The notes under the pieces: generated by a model
The model's input: the letters and a program-made list of their open reading frames with translations, nothing else
Database searches by the model: none
Told to the model about the DNA's origin: nothing
Translations under genes and position numbers: made by a program
Shown: positions 8,654 through 15,278 of the stretch, one piece after another
How the letters are laid out: each line of letters starts with the position of its first letter
How positions within the stretch are numbered: position 1 is the stretch's first letter
DNA from: Pseudocalidococcus azoricus BACA0444
GTDB lineage: Bacteria > Cyanobacteriota > Cyanobacteriia > Thermosynechococcales > Thermosynechococcaceae
Assembly: GCF_031729055.1 (NCBI RefSeq)
Contig: NZ_JAVMIP010000027.1
Location: 1-34,874 of the forward strand
Direction of reading: 5' to 3'
Length of the DNA stretch: 34,874 nucleotides

Positions 8654-8753
8654 GCAACCTCCGCTACAAGCTCCAAATCTAGGGGAGAAGACTTTGGCTT
8701 GGGAACAATTGGGCTGGGGTTTTCTCCCTGGTTGCTTGGCTTGGGGCAAAACT

Positions 8754-9938
8754 TCAAATCAGTACGGCGGGTTTAGCTCTTTTGGCCTGGTCTTGTACTC
8801 TGGCCCGGGCCCACTGATCGGCATGGAGAATATCCGCCAGGCCTGGGGCTGGGATGTTTTGGTGCTCAAATTGGCTACAGGTTAGTTCAATTAAGCGAGG
8901 AATATCTAGAAAATCAACTTGACCATCCAAAAATAGAGCTACTGCCTGTTCGTTGGCCGCATTCAGCACCGCGGGCATTGCTCCTCCAGCTCGCCCAGCC
9001 CCATAGGCCAAGTTCATACAGGGGTATTTTTGGTGGTCGGGAGTCCGGAACGTTAAATCTCCAGACTTGACCAAATCTAAGGGAGACCAATCTGTAGCAA
9101 CTCGCTCTGGCCAAGACAAGGCGTAGAGCAATGGCAAGCGCATATCTGGCCAACCTAACTGAGCCAGTACCGAGGTATCTTGTAACTCAATTAAGGAATG
9201 AATAATGCTTTGGGGATGGATCACAATATCAATCTGGTCATAACTGGCCCCAAATAAATAGTGAGCCTCAATTACTTCCAGGCCCTTGTTCATTAGGGTG
9301 GCTGAATCAACGGTAATCTTCGGCCCCATCGACCAGTTGGGATGTTTGAGGGCATCAGCGACAGTGACTTGATTCAGTTTTTCCACCGGCCAATCCCGAA
9401 AGGCCCCCCCCGATGCGGTCAGGATGATCCGCCGTAAACCCCCAGTCGGAACCCCTTGTAAACATTGGAAAATGGCCGAATGTTCCGAATCCGCTGGCAA
9501 TAGTTTTACCCCATACTCCTCAACCAGAGGCAGCACCACGGGCCCACCGGCAATCAGGGTTTCCTTATTCGCAAGAGCAATATCCTTTCCTGCCTTAATC
9601 GCCGCAATTGTGGGTAATAATCCGGCACAGCCAACAATTCCTGTCACCACGGCCTGGGCATCGCCATAGGCGGCCACTTCGGCAATCCCCTCGGCTCCAA
9701 AAACAATTTTGGGTAAGGAGTCTAAACCTACGAGTCCATCTAACAAGGCTTGTTTTTGGTTGGGGTCAGCAATGCTAATGATTTCTGGACGAAACTGCCG
9801 TACCTGGGGAATGAATAACTCTAAATTCCGACCAGCCGCCAGGCCAACGATCCGAAACTTATCTGGGTGATGGGCAACAATATCCAGGGTTTGAGTGCCA
9901 ATCGAGCCAGTTGAGCCTAAGAGTGTAATTGCTTTCAC
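8754..9938 (-). CDS. dxr: 1-deoxy-D-xylulose 5-phosphate reductoisomerase
   Basis: Second enzyme of the MEP isoprenoid pathway, converting DXP to 2-C-methyl-D-erythritol 4-phosphate with NADPH and a divalent metal; feeds carotenoid, phytol and quinone synthesis. 394 residues, full length. The NADPH-binding [12 protein letters not shown] is at residues 8-19, ALANKETLI follows at about 120, the metal/substrate motif [13 protein letters not shown] at about 145, and [14 protein letters not shown] at about 215. The C-terminal helical domain contains [21 protein letters not shown]. Upstream is a long leader shared with divergent transcription toward tsaC. Confidence 0.96.
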   Translation of the reverse strand: MKAITLLGSTGSIGTQTLDIVAHHPDKFRIVGLAAGRNLELFIPQVRQFRPEIISIADPNQKQALLDGLVGLDSLPKIVFGAEGIAEVAAYGDAQAVVTGIVGCAGLLPTIAAIKAGKDIALANKETLIAGGPVVLPLVEEYGVKLLPADSEHSAIFQCLQGVPTGGLRRIILTASGGAFRDWPVEKLNQVTVADALKHPNWSMGPKITVDSATLMNKGLEVIEAHYLFGASYDQIDIVIHPQSIIHSLIELQDTSVLAQLGWPDMRLPLLYALSWPERVATDWSPLDLVKSGDLTFRTPDHQKYPCMNLAYGAGRAGGAMPAVLNAANEQAVALFLDGQVDFLDIPRLIELTCSQFEHQNIPAPGLADILHADQWARARVQDQAKRAKPAVLI

Positions 9939-10131
9939 CGTGGTTTCTGCCGCCCTTAATCAAATTTTCACATCCCATATCTACAAGGGATTAGGCCCCG
10001 CGCGCAATGGGGAACCTGATTTGGGTGAATTACCTAGGTGACGATTAATTTTAGTTGAGATCATAGAATTTTTCCACCGACTTGCGCCTTGAGGGGGTAG
10101 AAGTTTCTGTAACGGCCGGATCCATCAGAAG

Positions 10132-10162
10132 CTGACAATTACACTAATCTCTACGCTAAAAT
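10132..10162 (+). promoter_or_regulatory. Putative sigma-70 promoter for the small peptide gene
   Basis: CTGACA at 10132-10137 resembles a -35 box, and GCTAAAAT at 10155-10162 contains -10-like hexamers at 17-19 bp spacing. Transcription from here would run through the 31-codon open frame at 10271 and stop at the hairpin at 10376-10400. Read by eye only. The rest of 9939-10270 shows no other feature. Confidence 0.35.
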
Positions 10163-10270
10163 TTGTGATGCGGCTAACAAAGCAGATACGGAAACTATTG
10201 CTAGTCACAATTGCCGCAGCCTGCAAAGAACTCAATCAACCCAACCCTAGCTACTATTCATCGTTGTCCT

Positions 10271-10366
10271 ATGTCTATGTACACTCAATCCTTGAAGTCT
10301 TCCCTGTTTTTGACGGCTTGTGCCTTGATTGCTTCCTTAATTATTTCTTTCCTAGTATCCTTTTAG
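10271..10366 (+). CDS. Possible 31-residue single-helix membrane peptide
   Basis: Reads MSMYTQSLKSSLFLTACALI and then ASLIISFLVSF, followed by TAG. A short N-terminus with one Lys is followed by ~20 hydrophobic residues, the form of small photosystem, cytochrome b6f or NDH-1 subunits, though I do not match it to a known one. Support for a real gene: a plausible promoter 110 bp upstream and a terminator-like hairpin with seven T starting 10 bp after the stop, which would make no sense for tsaC further on. Against: no clear ribosome site and no comparison available. The Met at codon 3 is an alternative start. Confidence 0.35.
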   Translation: MSMYTQSLKSSLFLTACALIASLIISFLVSF

Positions 10367-10375
10367 TCACTGACT

Positions 10376-10400
10376 CCGCCACGAAACGGACGGTTTTTTT
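10376..10400 (+). terminator. Rho-independent terminator-like hairpin
   Basis: CCGCC at 10376-10380 pairs with GGACGG at 10388-10393 (one bulged A) around a 7-base loop, followed directly by TTTTTTT. It lies 10 bp after the short peptide frame and 21 bp before tsaC, so it would insulate tsaC from upstream transcription. Confidence 0.5.
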
Positions 10401-10420
10401 GACGCTGCTTAAGGGCAATC

Positions 10421-11023
10421 ATGGCTGCAATTTCTTTTTTGGCTCTAATCGCTGCGGTGCGCTCCGGTGAACACCTGATTAGCTTTCCGACAGATACGGT
10501 GCCTGCCTTGGCCTGCCGTCCAGATCAAGCCGGACTAATTTACCAGGCCAAGCAACGCCAGTCCGATAAGCCTCTAATTCTCATGGGAGCGTCTCCAGAA
10601 AGTTTGTGGCCCTATGTCGAAGGGAGTGCCCAGGCCTGGGAGATTTGGCAATCCATTGCAGCAACCTACTGGCCAGGCGCATTAACCCTTATTCTCCCTG
10701 CTAGCCCCCGCTTACCCCTAGCTATGAACCCGGAAAATCCAACCACCATTGGCCTGCGGATTCCCAATTCAGATATGGCTCGAGATATTCTTAACCAGAC
10801 TGGCCCCTTGGCAACCACCAGCATCAATCCTTCTGGGCAGCCCCCCTTATTAACCTACCTAGAAATTCAGCAACACTTTCCCCAGGTTTTTACCGTATCT
10901 GAGGACTCCTGGCCACCTGCCCCAGAAGCAGCGATACCTTCAACAGTGATTAAATGGAACGGTACTGGCTGGGTTTGTTTGCGGCAAGGTAGCATTCCCG
11001 GTGAAAAATTCCTTCAGGTATAG
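10421..11023 (+). CDS. tsaC: Threonylcarbamoyl-AMP synthase (Sua5/YrdC/TsaC family)
   Basis: Makes L-threonylcarbamoyl-AMP from Thr, bicarbonate and ATP, the first step in the t6A37 modification of ANN-decoding tRNAs. 200 residues, a single YrdC domain without the C-terminal Sua5 extension. Motifs in order: SFPTDTVPALAC (about 22-33), KQRQSDKPL, PGALTLIL, TIGLRIPNS, ATTSINPSGQP and PSTVI. The ATG has AAGGG about 7 bases upstream. Its stop lies 8 bp from the stop of the convergent DUF4359 gene. Confidence 0.92.
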   Translation: MAAISFLALIAAVRSGEHLISFPTDTVPALACRPDQAGLIYQAKQRQSDKPLILMGASPESLWPYVEGSAQAWEIWQSIAATYWPGALTLILPASPRLPLAMNPENPTTIGLRIPNSDMARDILNQTGPLATTSINPSGQPPLLTYLEIQQHFPQVFTVSEDSWPPAPEAAIPSTVIKWNGTGWVCLRQGSIPGEKFLQV

Positions 11024-11031
11024 GATATAAA

Positions 11032-11454
11032 TTATTGCAGTAAATAAATCTGTCCCAAAAAGCCAATGGCCCAAATCTTTTTACGGGTTACCGCTGGCAA
11101 CTCTGTTGTATAAAGACTGACCAGGCCAAGATTATGGCGCGTTGTATGGTAGCCAATCAGTTCCTTGAGGGGGTGTTGCCCTTGTTGGAGTAGGGATTGA
11201 CAGCCTTGTTGAACAAACTGCCCTAGCCCCAAACGATCGGTTGTTGAGGTTGGTGAGCAAAATTGAGTTTCTAACTGACTCAGAGCCTGGTGACTGAGAT
11301 AGGTTTCATAGGCAGCTTGATCCGGGTTTGTCAGTGTTGCAACCACACTAAATCCAACCAGACCCAAGCTCAGCATGACCACCCAGGCCAAGCTTTTGGG
11401 GCGAGACTGCCGCGGTGGTAGAGGGTGAGCAGAAATAAGCGAAGGACGATCCAT
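11032..11454 (-). CDS. DUF4359 family protein
   Basis: 140 residues of a cyanobacterial family of unknown function. There is one N-terminal membrane anchor (SLAWVVMLSLGLVGFSVVATL, about residues 20-40), then the family-typical TNPDQAAYETYLSHQAL, and two Cys (FCSPTS, QQGCQSLL) that could pair in the periplasm or lumen. The end, GFLGQIYLLQ, matches the family's short C-terminus. The frame stays open to 11541, but that would overlap the tRNA-His gene; the ATG at 11452-11454 is the sensible start. Confidence 0.82.
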   Translation of the reverse strand: MDRPSLISAHPLPPRQSRPKSLAWVVMLSLGLVGFSVVATLTNPDQAAYETYLSHQALSQLETQFCSPTSTTDRLGLGQFVQQGCQSLLQQGQHPLKELIGYHTTRHNLGLVSLYTTELPAVTRKKIWAIGFLGQIYLLQ

Positions 11455-11465
11455 GATTAAGTATC

Positions 11466-11474
11466 TGATATAAT
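11466..11474 (+). promoter_or_regulatory. Extended -10 promoter of tRNA-His
   Basis: TGATATAAT contains a perfect -10 hexamer (11469-11474) with an upstream TG, about 20 bp before the mature tRNA 5' end. No convincing -35 box is seen, as is common for extended -10 promoters. Confidence 0.5.
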
Positions 11475-11494
11475 CAGAGATTAGCGACATCTGC

Positions 11495-11568
11495 GGCGAG
11501 CGTAGCCAAGTGGTTAAGGCAGTGGATTGTGGTTCCACCATTCGTGGGTTCGAGTCCCATCGTTCGCC
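11495..11568 (+). tRNA. tRNA-His (anticodon GTG)
   Basis: A full cloverleaf can be drawn. G-1 is at 11495, and the acceptor GCGAGCG (11496-11502) pairs with CGTTCGC (11561-11567). The anticodon stem GTGGA/TCCAC encloses loop TTGTGGT with anticodon GTG at 11529-11531, and the T-arm is GTGGG-TTCGAGT-CCCAT. The extra 5' G opposite C73 (11568) is the His identity element. CCA is not encoded. The mosaic accessory island begins just downstream, a usual place for integration, though no attachment-site repeat was found. Confidence 0.95.
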
Positions 11569-11710
11569 CTCTTAAAATTTCCCTGACTTCACTCAGTCTA
11601 TCCAAATCTAATCGTTGAGCAGAAAACTCTTAAGTTTATTTAAGTCTTGTAAAGATCGTTTGGATTCTCCATAGATTTCTATCCTGGTCGTATTTTCTAT
11701 GTCAACTATC

Positions 11711-11945
11711 CAGGGGAAACCCATACTCAAGCTACAAGTATCTGAAAGAGGTAATCATTGTTCCATCCAGCTTTGAGTCGTTTTAACTTCAGTCCAACCT
11801 GGGTCGAGGAATCTTGTCGTAAGAGATTGAGAGTTCTATGTCAAATCAAAGCAACGTTTTTAGGGGCATAGTCTTTGTGCATGCAGGAATGCTCTTTCCT
11901 AAAGGCCACATCCAAGACCCAATGGCGTTGATGCTCAATTATTTC
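11711..11945 (-). mobile_element. ISAs1-family remnant, transposase C-terminal end
   Basis: The left end CAGGGGAAACCCATACT (11711-11727) matches the inverted repeat of the remnant at 1632. On the minus strand the C-terminal part of an ISAs1 transposase is readable: HWVLDVAFRKEHSCMHKDYAP, an in-frame stop, then NLLRQDSSTQVGLKLKRLKAGWNNDYLFQIL. About 80 bp at this end are alignable with the copy at 1632-1710. The other end of the element is missing after ~11945. It lies between tRNA-His and the full coq4-like gene. Stretches 11569-11710 and 11946-12019 show nothing else recognisable. Confidence 0.75.
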
Positions 11946-12019
11946 GGTTGATGCTAAATTTGATGTCTATGGTGTCCAGCAACTTTGGTAAATTTGCCCG
12001 TCCCTTGATTGAGGGCAGC

Positions 12020-12060
12020 CCCAACCAGGCCAACACCAGCCAGGTAAAATAGGTGAGCAT
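12020..12060. repeat. Duplicated valS-leader segment, copy 1
   Basis: 41 bp beginning CCCAACCAGGCCAAC and ending AGGTAAAATAGGTGAGCAT, identical at 39 of 41 positions to 15219-15259 in the leader of valS. It ends right where the open frame of the coq4-like gene begins and supplies an AGGTGAG ribosome-site-like sequence. Confidence 0.8.
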
Positions 12061-12140
12061 CATTGAGCTTGCCCTCGAACTCCCACCCGCCAAATAATCT
12101 AACCTATAACAATCAAGTTCTCTTTAATCAGGCTGTAGCT

Positions 12141-12794
12141 ATGTTTGAACTCAATGCTCAGATGCACGAAGATTTAATGAAATCAGCTGTCGGTGTATTT
12201 GGCCTGATCCAGGACTCGACCAGTCTCAAATCGGTTTTTGACATTAATGATGCCTTGCGTAATACGGAAGCGATGCAGGCCTGTGTGGATTATCTCCAAT
12301 CCATTCCTGAAGTGGCTGCCTTAATTGATGAGCGATATGTAGCCCCTCAACCTGATATGCCAGCCCTGCTGCAACTGCCCCCGGAATCTCTTGGCTACCA
12401 ATATGCCAGTATGCTTACCAATGCTGGGTTTGATCCCAATTTCTATCGGGTTGTACCGACAACGGAGGTCTTAGACTATATCCGGTTGCGAGTCCGGCAG
12501 ACCCACGATATTTGGCATATTGTGACAGGGTGGGGAACCGATGAATTGGGTGAACTCGCGCTCCAGGCCTTTGGTTTTGCCCAAATGCATTACCCCAGTG
12601 CGATTTTGATTTTGGTGGCCGGTGTGATGTCAGCTATTAAGCATCCTGAGGATCTGGATCAGAGGGTGCAAACTATCTATCAGGGGTATGAAATGGGGCG
12701 GCAGGTGGGGCCATTTTTGGGGCAGAAGTGGGAAGCGGCCTGGGAAAAACCAGTGACTCAGTGGCGGTCAGAATTACAGGTAAAGGTTGCTTAG
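12141..12794 (+). CDS. Coq4-like protein
   Basis: 218 residues from ATG 12141; the frame is open upstream to TTG 12063, with AGGTGAG before it, so a 243-residue form is possible. The Coq4 metal motif HDxxH-x11-E is exact: HDIWH, eleven residues, then E (about residue 132 onward). Other family segments are LGYQYASMLTNAGFDPNFYR, RLRVRQTHD, and EMGRQVGPFLGQKWEAAWEKP at the end. Coq4 works in ubiquinone synthesis in eukaryotes; cyanobacteria make plastoquinone, and the role of their homologues is unclear. I choose 12141 because the truncated paralogue at 1429 begins to match at this Met. The gene opens the accessory island. Confidence 0.85.
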   Translation: MFELNAQMHEDLMKSAVGVFGLIQDSTSLKSVFDINDALRNTEAMQACVDYLQSIPEVAALIDERYVAPQPDMPALLQLPPESLGYQYASMLTNAGFDPNFYRVVPTTEVLDYIRLRVRQTHDIWHIVTGWGTDELGELALQAFGFAQMHYPSAILILVAGVMSAIKHPEDLDQRVQTIYQGYEMGRQVGPFLGQKWEAAWEKPVTQWRSELQVKVA

Positions 12795-12881
12795 AAGCGG
12801 GGCCTGGGACTAATTCTGACTGCGGCTGCACACTTGATTTTTGGTTAAGATAACAGCACGCCTGAAATTTGCCGAAGCTTT

Positions 12882-13232
12882 ATGAGACCCAGGAAAATTA
12901 TTTCTCAAAAAAACAACATCACTTATTATGTTTGCCCCAGGCCTGGCGGTGGTTGGCAAGTTAAACAAGAGGGAATCAGAAAAACCATTCAAGCCTTTTT
13001 AACCCAGAAAGAGGCGATCCAGTTTGCCCGAAATCTCACTCAGGAATCAGGAGGTAAGGTGAGTATCCATCGTCAGCATCAGAAAAGTAAGAAACAGCCT
13101 ATCTCACCAAAACCTGAAAGCTTAAGACAAGATGACATTAAAATGCTACGTGGCTTTGGTTGTGCCCGAGGGCTAATTGTAATTCCACCAGAATTTGATG
13201 ATCCCATTGAAGGCCTGGAAGAATACATATAA
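12882..13232 (+). CDS. DUF2188-like protein with antitoxin-type C-terminal tail
   Basis: 116 residues in two parts. Residues ~15-63 resemble DUF2188 (YYVCPRPGGGWQVKQEG, then TQKEAIQFARNLTQESGG, VSIHR). The C-terminal 29 residues (MLRGFGCARGLIVIPPEFDD, then PIEGLEEYI) resemble the toxin-binding tail of VapB/Phd-like antitoxins, usually of the form GSAKGxxxxxxDFDEPLEDF. A Lys/Gln/Pro-rich linker joins them. The gene stops 33 bp before the RelA/SpoT-domain gene on the same strand. Inferred role: antitoxin-like partner; a PIN-domain toxin, the usual partner of this tail, is not present nearby. Confidence 0.65.
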   Translation: MRPRKIISQKNNITYYVCPRPGGGWQVKQEGIRKTIQAFLTQKEAIQFARNLTQESGGKVSIHRQHQKSKKQPISPKPESLRQDDIKMLRGFGCARGLIVIPPEFDDPIEGLEEYI

Positions 13233-13265
13233 TGGTTTTAAAATTATGTTAGTGAGTACTATTTA

Positions 13266-14171
13266 ATGAATAGTAGTGAGTTTTATCGTTTTCGTAGACC
13301 TTACGATCGGGTATTACGACAGTTAATGTTAGAACTTGAGTTTTTTATAGAAGATTTAGTTGGAATTAATATTTACACCTTAACTAGTCGACTTAAAACT
13401 TATCAAAGTGCAATAGAAAAGTCGAAGAGGCTTAATCTTAAAATTCATGAAATGCATGACATTGCTGGTATTAGGGTTGTTGTTTCAACTATAGATGAGG
13501 TTGATGTGATCGCTCGCTTTTTTTCTCGTAAATCTGATTCAAAAGATCTCATAATCGAGTCAGATAAGACAATCGAAAGAGCAAATGGCTATCGGGCAAG
13601 ACACTTAGTATTAGAGTTTTCTGGACACTATTCCCGTTCTATGTATCCAACCTGTGTAGAAGTCCAAGTCCTCACTCTTTTGCAAAGCACTTTTAATTAT
13701 ATTTCAAGAGCTTGGATATATAAAGCTAATCTTGAACTATCGAAGGAATGGTTATCAGATTTTCAAAGAATATCTAATGAATTACATGATATCGATCAGA
13801 GGATTAACCAACTGCAACAGCAAGTTATCCAATCATCTCTGTCTTCAAAACCTGATGATCCGATTACTCCATTCTCTTGCCAAAAAATTGTTAATGATAC
13901 CCTTGGTGAAACCATTCAGTTGAGGGATTCGGTTGATCTTGTAAGAATGTTAATTGATGTAGGCTGTGATACAAACGGAAAATTACAGAACTTCCTAAAA
14001 AGGAAAGACATAATGGCTATGCGTGAACAGATCATTAACATGGATGCAGAAAGTGTGAAAGCCCTTGTCAATTTTGTTGCAAAGATGCCAATTTATAGCT
14101 TTTATACTTTGTTCGGTCTTCGATATGAATCGACAAAAGAGCTAATTCAATCGCTGGATGAACTAAAATAG
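13266..14171 (+). CDS. RelA/SpoT-domain protein (small alarmone synthetase-like)
   Basis: 301 residues. The synthetase-type domain spans about 35-155: SRLKTYQSAIEK (41-52), HDIAGIRV (64-71, with the metal Asp 65), NGYRARHL (107-114) and the metal Glu in VEVQVLT (E132). Deviations: the Arg of the usual ExQxRT is Leu136, and the EH before the final YK is Ser-Arg, so activity is uncertain. The remaining ~145 residues form a helical, coiled-coil-like region (IDQRINQLQQQVIQ) and an end I do not recognise. There is no HD hydrolase domain, TGS or ACT, as in short synthetases and toxSAS toxins. The gene is much more AT-rich than its neighbours, lacks the CCAGGCC motif and looks recently acquired. Confidence 0.72.
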   Translation: MNSSEFYRFRRPYDRVLRQLMLELEFFIEDLVGINIYTLTSRLKTYQSAIEKSKRLNLKIHEMHDIAGIRVVVSTIDEVDVIARFFSRKSDSKDLIIESDKTIERANGYRARHLVLEFSGHYSRSMYPTCVEVQVLTLLQSTFNYISRAWIYKANLELSKEWLSDFQRISNELHDIDQRINQLQQQVIQSSLSSKPDDPITPFSCQKIVNDTLGETIQLRDSVDLVRMLIDVGCDTNGKLQNFLKRKDIMAMREQIINMDAESVKALVNFVAKMPIYSFYTLFGLRYESTKELIQSLDELK

Positions 14172-14244
14172 CCTGTTTAAGTCATATTTGATCTTACTAG
14201 CTTATTCAATATTTCCATGTATTTACTACACACTAAAGCTGAGT

Positions 14245-14390
14245 TATAGCAGTCCGTCTTCATTTGTCAGGATGATTTGCTTTTGCGGGATTTAGCAAGG
14301 AATAGCCGTACATTTAATCTAGCTTGAGGTCAAACTTTCTGAATCATAAATAATTTTTACTGTTCTCACGAATCATTCCTGTTTTTTATA
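14245..14390. mobile_element. 146-bp MITE, copy A
   Basis: One end reads TATAGCAGTCCGTCTT, the other reads (reversed) TATAAAAAACAGGAATGATT and continues CGTGAGAAC. Both ends match the ends of the 147-bp element at 34548-34694, while the interiors have diverged. The element starts and ends with TATA, consistent with insertion at TA by a mobile element of the IS630/Tc1-mariner type. It has no coding capacity. It lies 73 bp after the RelA/SpoT-domain gene. The stretch 14391-14440 shows nothing further. Confidence 0.75.
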
Positions 14391-14478
14391 GCCCCCCCAT
14401 CATAAATCGGCCTACTTGAGGTACTTAACGGGTGGTTAGAATAACTAAGCATTTTATGAAATTGAGTTTGCTGCCTCC

Positions 14479-14577
14479 ATGACCACACTCGCCTTTCTGC
14501 CTATCCAATACACTCCCCAGGCCACGGAAGCCAAATGGTAAGAACTCTGGGGAACCCACCAAGCCTTCTAATTAGAT
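14479..14577 (+). pseudogene. Decayed copy of the valS 5' end
   Basis: 86 of 99 positions match the first 33 codons of valS at 15279, beginning at the same ATG and including the preceding GCCTCC. Codons 21 and 31, CAA (Gln) in valS, are TAA here, so it cannot be translated as valS. Weaker similarity continues upstream to about 14440 (AAGCATTTTATG against GAGCATTATAG). The fragment ends inside the 3' end of the DUF29 gene on the other strand. Confidence 0.85.
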
Positions 14578-15054
14578 GGGAAACCAGTCTGCATCAAGGG
14601 CCTGCTCGAGCGTAAATTTAGGCTGTTCAGGAACTAACTCTTTGGGTAAATTACTTGCATCCAAAAAAAGGTCACGTCCATGCCGGTACTGGGTATTAAA
14701 TTCAGATTCCAGAAATCGTTTTAAACTTGGGCTATTTTGCAATAATTTATGAAGCTCAATCCGAAAGTTTCTAATTTCCCGCCGCCACCCAGGATAACAA
14801 TGCTCCCGTTCCGAATCCCAGTATTTGATCTTGAGTAAATGTTCGCAAATCCGCATGAGATAACTAGCCGCAGCATTTTTATGACTTTTACCCAAATCGC
14901 TAAGTTCCTCAATTAGATTTTCTAAATCAAGTTCTGAAAAGACCTGAGACTCTAGTTGACCCACTGTTTTTTCAAGCCAGATAAGATAATCTTGCTCATA
15001 TAACGATGCGACAGATGTTAGCTCTGCTGGAGATCGTGAAGGGTTAGCAACCAT
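14572..15054 (-). CDS. DUF29 family protein
   Basis: 160 residues matching the DUF29 family, abundant in cyanobacteria and often found near mobile DNA. The typical order is present: LYEQDYLIWLEKTVGQL, DLENLIEELSDLGKSHKNA, SYLMRICEHLLKIKYW, WRREIRNFRIELHKLLQNSPSLK and the acidic TLEQALDADWFPI end. Function unknown. Its last two codons lie in the decayed valS copy, so the gene was probably inserted into that duplicate. The start ATG is followed upstream by the valS leader region. Confidence 0.85.
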   Translation of the reverse strand: MVANPSRSPAELTSVASLYEQDYLIWLEKTVGQLESQVFSELDLENLIEELSDLGKSHKNAAASYLMRICEHLLKIKYWDSEREHCYPGWRREIRNFRIELHKLLQNSPSLKRFLESEFNTQYRHGRDLFLDASNLPKELVPEQPKFTLEQALDADWFPI

Positions 15055-15218
15055 AAATTAATGACCAAATTATCGCGGGGTCTTCAACCCAGGCCTGATT
15101 CGGATATAAAACTACTGTCCTGACTCTAACCCAGGCCCCGAAAAGACTCAACATCCTTCAAATAACTAACAAAGTAAAAGGATCGGTCAGTCACCTCAGC
15201 ATCCCAATGTATCCCAGG

Positions 15219-15259
15219 CCCAACCAGGCCAACGGCAGCCAGGTAAAATAGGTGAGCAT
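15219..15259. repeat. valS-leader segment, copy 2
   Basis: Matches 12020-12060 at 39 of 41 positions. Here it lies directly before valS and continues into the valS start. On the minus strand both copies can be read as the beginning of a short hydrophobic peptide (MLTYFTWL, then LAWLGL). In this copy it runs on to GYIGMLR and a stop at ~15194. Whether that peptide exists is unknown. Confidence 0.8.
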
Positions 15260-15278
15260 TATAGAATGTGCCGCCTCC

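Noticed and set aside
10165..10470. 101-codon plus-strand frame between dxr and tsaC
   Set aside because: It runs across the terminator-like hairpin and into tsaC, has no ribosome site, and its Cys/Phe-rich C-terminal half is simply tsaC and T-run sequence in another frame. The shorter frame at 10271 is the better candidate.
11455..11541. Upstream extension of the DUF4359 gene
   Set aside because: It would overlap the tRNA-His gene on the opposite strand; the Met at 11454 gives the normal membrane-anchor start.
11495..12060. Site-specific integration at tRNA-His
   Set aside because: No second copy of the tRNA 3' end and no integrase gene was found between the tRNA and valS, so an integrative element with attachment sites is not supported.
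12063..12140. Extended N-terminus of the coq4-like protein from TTG 12063
   Set aside because: Possible, with a good AGGTGAG upstream, but the paralogue at 1429 matches only from the Met at 12141, and the ribosome-site-like sequence comes from the duplicated valS leader. Left as an alternative start.
15055..15278. tRNA-dependent (T-box) leader before valS
   Set aside because: No specifier loop or T-box core sequence was seen, and cyanobacteria are not known to use T-boxes.
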